64,000 nt of DNA from assembly GCA_002049455.2 (NCBI GenBank), contig KV918761.1, positions 558,001 to 622,000 of the forward strand, given 5' to 3'. Source of the DNA: Porphyra umbilicalis. Its lineage: Eukaryota; Rhodophyta; Bangiophyceae; Bangiales; Bangiaceae. The notes beneath the pieces are model-generated. The model searched no databases and was not told the DNA's origin. It saw nothing but the letters and a program-made list of their open reading frames with translations. A program made the position numbers and the translations under genes. Below are positions 57,187 through 64,000 of the stretch, piece after piece. Each line of letters starts with the position of its first letter. Position 1 is the stretch's first letter.

Positions 57187-57423
57187 GGACTAATGCCACG
57201 CGCCTGCCACGTTGCGGAATATTAGCGAAACGTGGCTATTAGTCCACGGACGGCGACAAAGTCAATGTCGACTCGCCCTATTGAAGGGCGCTTTCGTCGT
57301 CGTCGTCATATCATTTTAGATAAGTCCAAAATCTGGTCGATAGTCCTCGTGACTGATTGCGGCGATGGTGGCCTATATCGGGCCGATATAGGCCACGCGT
57401 GCCGCAATCAGACACGCGGACTA
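57187..57423. repeat. nested inverted repeats with GGACTA motifs
   Basis: An outer hairpin 57187-57200 / 57231-57245 (GGACTAATGCCACG against CGTGGCTATTAGTCC, one-base bulge) is followed by a longer one spanning 57341-57423. The core of the latter, TGGCCTATATCG-GGC-CGATATAGGCCA (57369-57395), is perfect. It is extended by CTGATTGCGGC/GCCGCAATCAG and by GGACTA-containing arms. It resembles a small foldback element or the 5' terminus of the Harbinger copy that follows. Confidence 0.75.
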
Positions 57424-58051
57424 AAGAAGGAAGCACTCTGATTGGCTCCGAAGGAAACGGACACCTTCTGTGGTTGGAACCGACGTGTCTCGGACGTTCG
57501 CTCGAAAACATGAAATGACGTGACATGTTTTGATCGACATTTGACCGCTCTCCTGTGCCCCAACATTCGAGACGGGCCCAACATGGCCGAGCCTGACACA
57601 AAGAAACGTATCTATCCCCTCAAGCGCCGAGCTTCGAGATGGGACGCCCCTCAGTGGGCATGGCCAGAGCCACAATGAACTGGGGAGAACCCGGAGAGTC
57701 ACGCACTTTTTGATTGGACGAGTACGTGGCGGCCCATGGACGACCGAGGAGAGCTATCAAGCCTAGAGCTGGTGTGGGCGGCAGGTCGTGTCCTGGCATG
57801 TGCGCCGCATGCGAGGGGGCACCGCACCGCAGGACGCACAGTGAGGGGGGGGGGGCCGATGCAACCTCCTGTCGTGGCCACTCGACCGCGTGTGGCCCAC
57901 ATCCTCACCCCCGCCGTCGTGCCCTCCCCCTTTCCGCTCCCATCGGCATCCCCGTCGTCGTGCCCTCCCCCTTCCCCATCCCAGTTCCGCGACGGACGGC
58001 GGCCCCGCCGACCCGCTCACACTGCGCTCGTGCCCTCCTCTCACGACAGCG
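57424..58051. other. 5' flank of Harbinger copy 2
   Basis: No gene is seen. A short pyrimidine repeat (GTCGTGCCCTCCCCCTT, twice, about 43 bp apart, near 57918 and 57958) lies upstream of the transposase start. Confidence 0.4.
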
Positions 58052-59857
58052 ATGGAGCACGCGGTTGCCATCCCGGGGTGGGACGGTGACGATGCCCTCA
58101 ATGACGATTTAACTACCGCCACCGTCGTTGCAGCGCATGTAGCGACAGTTCTGCATTGACTACGCCGGCGGCGCGCCACCCGCGCCGCCGTGCGGCGGCC
58201 GCGGTACCGCGGATCGGTGCCCGGCCGCGCGGCGAACTGTCGCCGTGACTTTGCTTTGGGGCTCCATTGCAGTTTGAAGGACTACTTCGGCATCAACGGC
58301 CAGCCTCCCGTTTTCGGCAGCAGCCTTTTTGAGCGTCGGTTTCGAGTGCCTCGCTCTCTTTTTGTGCGTATCTACAACGACCTGAAGGATCGGCCATTTT
58401 GGAAGCAGCGCATCAACGCAACCGGCCAACCGCAATCGCATCCCATTCAGAAGCTGGTCGGGGCTTTTCGGGTCCTCGCGTATGGGGAGTGCCCTGACCG
58501 TGGTGACGAGTACGTGCGCCTGTCACAGGCCACGATCGAAGTGGCGACTAAGAAGCTGGTTGAGTACCTTGTGGACGACTTGGGTCCGTTGTACCTGCGC
58601 CCGCCGACAGACAGGGAACTTGAGGGCATCTTGACGCGTAACTCAGCGAGGGGGCTGCCTGGATGCTTGGGGTCGTTGGACTGCTCTCATTGGAAGTGGA
58701 CGGCGTGCCCTAAGGGACGCGCTGGTACGTACCAGGACCGCAACGGCGACCGCACTATCGTCATTGAGGCTATTTGTGACGAGGACCTGTGGATCTACCA
58801 CATGTTTGTCGGGGCGCCTGGGAGTCTGAACGATATGAACGTGCTGTATCAATCTCCTCTGTACATCGACATCACCACTGGCAAGTGGCCGCCTTCGTCT
58901 TCTCCTTTTACTGTCAATGGGGATACTCGCACGTTGCTGTATTACTTGGTTGACGGTATTTATCCCCGCTTCGCCTTTTTGGTCGCACCGTACCCCAAGC
59001 CCAGTACGGAGCAGCAGCGTGTCTTTAACCGCTTGCAGGAGGCCATTCGCAAGGATGTTGAGCGCTTGTTTGGCGTCCTGACCCGACGCTTCCATGTCAT
59101 GCTGCACCCTGCTCGGTTTTTCACGGTACCCTCGATGGTCCTCACCGCGCAGGCTGTCGCGATTCTGCACAACATGGTTGTCGAGCTGCGCCGCTCCAAC
59201 TTCATGTCGAGGACGCGGCCAGCCGCCGCCGATGCGGACGTCAGCGGCGGCTGCGGCGCGGCGGCCGCTGCCGGCGCCGGTGGAGGTACCGGGGAGACGG
59301 CGGAGGGGGACGCGTGCGACGACGAAGCTGCCACCGGCGACAATGGCGGCGGCGGCCACGAGACTGGGGCTGCCGCCGGCGCCAGAGGCGGTGACGGCAA
59401 CGAGACTGGGGATCGTACGGAAGGTGGAGGCCTCCGCGGAGCAGCTGAAGCACGCGGACTTCCGCGCGGCGGCGGTGGCACTGCCGGAACGGCCATGGAC
59501 GCGCGGCAAGGCTTAAGGCGCGGCACACGAGATGGAGGCGATGGCGGCGGCGGCCCTGCTGCGGCCGCCAGCGCCGCTGCGAATGGCAGCGCCTGCGATG
59601 CCCGCACAGGCGGGCAAGTTGCCGACGGCAATGCCGCAGCCGGCACTGCGGCTGCCACTGACGACATTCCCCCGATTCAGGGGACAGCGCCCCCCCACTT
59701 TATGGCTGCGCCTGATGCCCCGATGTCCGAGTACATGCGCGTGCTGATGGCAGCTGGACGTGCCCGGGACCGCGTCGAGCATGGTGCTCTGAGAGAAGAC
59801 CTATGTCGTCACGTGTGGGAGGAGCGTGGGCGCCTGCTTGCGCCGTACCTGGAATGA
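58052..59857 (+). CDS. PIF/Harbinger transposase copy 2, nearly intact
   Basis: DDE transposase of the PIF/Harbinger (plant transposon protein) family. The homologous start is the ATG at 58052 (MEHAVAIPGWDGDDALNDDL). A single in-frame TGA at 58157-58159 interrupts the leader, after which the frame is open for more than 550 codons. The core is complete: LKDYFGINGQPPVFG, FRVPRSLFVRIYNDL, first catalytic Asp in GSLDCSHWKWTACP, second in GAPGSLNDMNVLYQSPL, and the Glu in RKDVERLFGVL. AVAILHNMVVELRR follows. The Ala/Gly-rich C-terminal extension ends RLLAPYLE. It could be active if translation starts after the TGA or if an unrecognised intron removes it. The 3' flank has two T8 tracts like copy 1, and satellite DNA begins about 180 bp later. 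Confidence 0.85.
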
Positions 59858-60034
59858 GATCCTTTGGATCCGAGACGATTTGTCGAGGGCTGATGATACT
59901 ACGTTGACAAGCAATGGTTTTTTTTCCCGTTGGGCAGGGTTTTTTTTCCTATGATCATCGTCAGTCCTTCGGTGTCGTTCCAGCCCTTGAAAACGTATGT
60001 GCACTTGCGTGAGGTGGCTCGCTCGGTCTGAGAG

Positions 60035-63000
60035 TATGGTTGTCAGGGGGGAGTGGCGGCGGCCGTTCTTGGCGGGTGTCGGCGGGTGCGGCGGCCGCCG
60101 CCACACATGGTTGTCAAGGGGGAGCGGCGGCGGCCGTTGTTGGCGGGTGTCGGCGGGTGCGGCGGCCGCGATAACATATGGTTGTCATGGGGGAAGGGCG
60201 GCGGCCATCGCAGGCGGGTGTTGGCGGATGCGGTGGCCGCCACCACACACGGCTGTCAAGGGGGAGTGTCGGTGGCTATCGTTGGCGGGTGTCGGTGGGT
60301 GAGGCAGCCGCCGCCACATATGGGTGTCAAATGGGAATGGCGGCCGCTGCCATCGTCGGTGGCATTGCAGGGAAACTTCGGCAGCGGCCGCCGTTGGCGG
60401 ATGTGGGCGGCTGAGGCGGCCGCCGCCACACACGTGTGTCAAGGGGGAGTGGCTGCGGCCAGTACTGTTGGTGTCGTGGCAGGGCGCCTGTGGCGGCGGC
60501 CATCGCTGGCGGGAGTCGGCGGGTGCGGCGGCCGCCGCCACACACTGGGGTCAAGGGGGAGTGGCGGCGGCCGTTGTTGGCGGGTGTCCGCGGATGCCGC
60601 GGCCGCCGCCAGACACGGGTGTCAAGGGCGAGTTGCGGCGGCCGTTGTTGGCAGGTGTCGGCGTGTGCGGCGGCCGCCGCCAGACACGGGTGTCTAAGAG
60701 GAGTGGCGGCGGCTGTTGTTGGCGGGTGTCCGCGGATGCGGCGGCCGCCAAAAGACACGGGTGTCAAGGGGAAGTGGCTGCGGCCGTTCTTGGAGGGTGT
60801 CGGCGGGGGCGGCGGCTGCCGCCACACATGGTCGTCAAGTGGGAGTCGCGGCGGCCGTTGTTGGCGGGCGTCGGCGCGGGCGGCGGCCGCCGCCTCACAT
60901 GGTCGTCAAGGCGGAGTTGTGGCGGCCGTTGTTGGCGGGTGTCGGCGTCTGCGGCGGCCGCCGCCAGGCACGGGTGTCTCAGAGGAGTGGCGGCGGCCGT
61001 TGTTGGTGGGTGTCGGCGGGTGCGGCGGCCGCCGCCACACATGGCTGTCAAGGGGGAGCGGCGGCGGCCGTTGTTGGCGGGTGTCGGCGGGTGCGGCGGC
61101 CGCGATCACATATGGTTGTCATGGGGGAGTGGCGGCGGCCATCACAGGCGGGTGTTGGCGGATGCGTTGGCCGCCGCCACACACGGCTGTCAAGGGGGAG
61201 TGTCGGTGGCTATCGTTGGCGGGTGTCGGTGGGTGAGGCAGCCGACGCCACATATGGGTGTCAAATGGGAATGGCCGCCACCGCCATCGTCGGTGGCATT
61301 GCAGTGAAATTTTGGCAGCGGCCGCCATTGGCGGATGTAAGCGGCTGAGGCGGCCGCCGCCACACACGTGTGTCAAGGGGGAGTGGCGGCGGCCAGCACT
61401 GTCGGTGTCGTGGCAGGGCGCCTGTGGCGGCGGCCATCGCTGGCGGGAGTCGGCGGGTGCGGCGGCCGCCGCCACACACTGGGGTCAAGGGGGAGTGGCG
61501 GCGGCCGTTGTTGGCGGGTGTCCGCGGATGCCGCGGCCGCCGCCAGACACGGGTGTCAAGGGCGAGTCGCGGCGGCCGTTGTTGGCAGGTGTCGGCGTGT
61601 GCGGCGGCCGCCGCCAGACACGCGTGTCTAAGGGGAGTGGCGGCGGCCGTTGCTGGCGGGTGTCCGCGGCTGCGGCGACCGCCACAAGACACGGGTGTCA
61701 AGGGGGAGTGGCGGCGGCCGTTGTTGGCGGTCGTCGGCGCGGGCGGCGGCCGCCGCCACACATGGTCGTCAAGGGGGAGTTGTGGCGGCCGTTGTTGGCG
61801 GGTGTCGGCGTCTGCGGTGGCCGCCGCCAGACACGAGTGTCTAAGGGGCGTGGCGGCGGCCTTTGTTGGCGGGTGTCCGCGGATGTGGCGGCCGCCACAA
61901 GACACGGGTGTCAAGGGGGAGTGGCGGTGGCCGTTGTCAGCGGGCGTCGGCGCGGGCGGCGGCCGCCGCCACACATGGTCGTCAAGGGGGAGTTGTGGCG
62001 GCCGTTGTTGGCGGGTGTCGGCGTCTGCGGCGGCTGCCGCCAGGCACGGGTGTCTAAGGGGAGTGGGGGCGGCCGTTGTTTGTGGGTGTCGGCGGGTGCG
62101 CCGGCCGCCGCCACACATGATTGTCAAGGGGGAGTGGCGGCGGCCGTTGTTTGTGGGTGTCGGCTGGTGCGGCAGCCGCCGCCACACATGGTTGTCAAGG
62201 GGGAGTGGCGGCGGTCGTTGCTGGCGGGTGTCGGCTGGTGCGGAGGCCGCCGCCACACATGGTTGTCAAGGGGGAGTGGCGGCGGCCGTTGTTGGCGGGT
62301 GTTGGCTGGTGCGGTGGCCGCCGCCACACATCGTTGTCATGGGGGAGTGGCGGCAGCCGTTGTTGGCGGGTGTCGGCGGATGCCGCGGCCGCCGCCAGAC
62401 ACGGATGTCAAGGAAAAGTGGCGGCGGCCGCTGTTGGCAGGTGTCGGCGGATGCGGCGGTTGCCGCCACACACTGGGGTCAAAGGGGGGTGGCGGCGGCC
62501 GTTGTTGGCGGGTGTCGGCTGGTGTGGCGGCTGGCTCCACACACTGGGGTCAAAGGGGGGTGGCGGCGGCCGTTGTTGGCGGGTGTCGGCTGGTTCGGCG
62601 GCCGCTAACAAACACGGGTGTGAACGGGGAGTGGCGGCAGCCGTTGTTGGCGGCTGTCGGCGGGAGCGGCGGCCGCCGCCAGACACGGGTGTTAAAGGGG
62701 AGTGGCGGCGGCCGTTGTTGGAGAGTGTCGGCGGATGCCGCGGCCGCCGCCACACTTGGTTGTCCAGGGGGAGTGGCGGCGGCCGTTGTTGGCGGGTGTC
62801 GGCTGGTGTGGCGGCCGCCGCCACACATGGATGTGAAGGGGGAGTGGCGGTGGCTGTCGTTGGCGGGTGTCGGTGCGTGCGGTGGCTGCCGCCACATATG
62901 GATGTCAAGTGGGAGTGGCGGCCGCCGCCGTCGTAGGTGGCATTGAAGCGAAATTTTGGCAGCGGCCGCCTTTGGAGGATGTGGGCGGCTGCGGAGGCCG

Positions 63001-64000
63001 CCGCCACACACGTGTGTCAAGAGGGAGTGGCGGCGGCCACTAATGTCGGTGGCCTGGCAGTGCGCCCGTGGCGGCGGCCGTCGTTGGCACGTGACGGCGG
63101 AGGCGGCGGCCGCCGCAACACACTGGGGTCAAGGGGGAGTGGCGGCGGCTGTTGTTGGCGGGTGTTGGCGGGTGCAGCGGCCGCCGCCAGACACGGGTGT
63201 CATGGGGGAGTCGCCAGACACGGGTGTCAAGGGGGAGAGGCGGCGGCCGCTGTTGGCAGGTGTCGGCGGGTGCGGCGGCCGCCGCCACAGACGGGTGTCA
63301 AAGGGGAGTGGCGGCGGCCGTTGTTTGCGGGCTTCGGCGGGTGCGGCGGCCGCCGCCACAGACGGGTGTCAAGGGGGAGTGGCGGCGGCTGCTCCTGGCG
63401 GGTGTCGGCGTGTACGGCGGCCGCCGCCACACACGGGTGTCACGGGGGAGTGGCGGTGGCCGCCACTTTCGGGGGCTTGTCAGGGCGCTGGTGGCGGCGG
63501 CCGCCGTCGGCGGATGTGAGCGGCTGCGGCGGCCGCCGCCAGACACGGGTGTTAAGGGGGATTGGCGGCGGCCGCCACTTTTGGTGGGGTTGCAGGGAGC
63601 GCCTGGCGGCGGCCACCGTCGTCCGTGGCGGTGCAGGGCGTTCGTGGCGGTGGCCGCCGTTGGCGGGTGTCGGCGGCTGCGGCGGCCGCAGCCACACCCT
63701 GGTGTGACGGAGGGGTGGCGGCGGCCCTTACATTCGGAGGCGTTGTAGGGCGCTCGTGGCGGCGTCCGCCGCTGGTGCCTGTCGGCGGGGGCGGCGGCCG
63801 CCGCCACAGATTTCTTCGAGGGGGGGGTGGCGGCGGCCGTTATTGTCGGTGGCGTTGCAGGGCGGTCGTGGTTGCCGCCGCCGTTGGCGGTTGTCGGCGC
63901 CTCCGGCGGCCGCCGCCACACCCTGGTACGACCCTTGGCTGGTGGCGGCCACCATCTTCGGCTTCAGTGCACGGCACTTGTGGCGGCAGCCGCCGTTGGG
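60035..64000. repeat. 71-bp satellite array with higher-order structure, open at right edge
   Basis: Tandem units have the core GGCGGCGGCCGTTGTTGGCG, then GGTGTCGGCGG.TGC, a NotI-containing palindrome GGCGGCCGCCGCC, and CACAC..GGTGTCAAGGGGGAGT. Adjacent copies near 62187 and 62258 are 71 bp apart. A distinctive variant segment (GGCATTG.AG.GAAA.TT..GCAGCGGCCGCC) recurs at 60361, 61295 and 62939, spacings of 934 and 1644 bp; the difference, 710, is exactly ten 71-bp units. Units are free of stop codons in several frames, giving long spurious open frames on both strands. The array continues past the window and could be subtelomeric, pericentromeric or an interstitial satellite. Confidence 0.95.

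Noticed and set aside
61258-62946. 562-codon open frame (and a 412-codon one) within the satellite
   Set aside because: They exist because the 71-bp monomer lacks stop codons; translations are simple repeats, and similar frames occur on both strands.
60035-64000. Regular repeat array as a CRISPR
   Set aside because: The 71-bp monomers are contiguous with no unique spacers, and the context is eukaryotic.

Overview
The window reads as nuclear DNA from a very GC-rich eukaryote with compact genes and few, short introns. Proteins are rich in Ala/Gly/Pro low-complexity insertions, and the SHMT carries a transit-peptide-like N-terminus. My best guess is a bangiophyte red alga (Porphyra/Pyropia type). 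That is an inference from composition and gene style; no organelle or rRNA marker is present to prove it.

Layout. 193-3206 (-): tnp2/CACTA-type transposase. 5732-7561 (+): serine hydroxymethyltransferase. 8085-10106 (+): SETD9-like SET-domain protein. 10338-12793 (-): propionyl-CoA carboxylase alpha chain. 13700-15514 (-): bZIP factor. 18756-20217 (-): CHZ-domain histone chaperone. 21939-24100 (-): secreted class-C beta-lactamase-fold hydrolase. 24770-26488 (-): GT14 glycosyltransferase. 27931-29652 (+): F-box/LRR-like protein. 30612-31904 (+): splicing factor YJU2. 32188-40107 (-): THO complex subunit 2, tail-to-tail with YJU2. The genes share no operon-like organisation. They cover one-carbon and propionate metabolism, chromatin, mRNA processing and export, and secretory or cell-surface chemistry.

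From about 40.4 kb rightward the window is an accessory or transposon landscape. It holds two small hAT-type non-autonomous elements, each with a perfect 8-bp target duplication (40602-40983 and 51836-52302), and a zinc-knuckle gene of unknown function (41086-42496). A 1.5-kb foldback repeat (42880-44340) is followed by a dead Tc1/IS630 transposase with two in-frame stops (44710-45729). Two PIF/Harbinger transposase copies follow, one with mutated catalytic residues (48879-50314) and one nearly intact (58052-59857). An orphan exon, a TIMP/NTR-like secreted protein and several palindromic repeats lie between them. The last 4 kb is a 71-bp satellite with higher-order structure that runs off the right edge.

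The most striking cross-cutting signal is that six otherwise good genes change reading frame at G/C homopolymers about 17 times. Every change fits the same correction, one base missing from the run. This most likely reflects systematic homopolymer under-calling in the assembly; a slippage-tolerant expression system is the exotic alternative.
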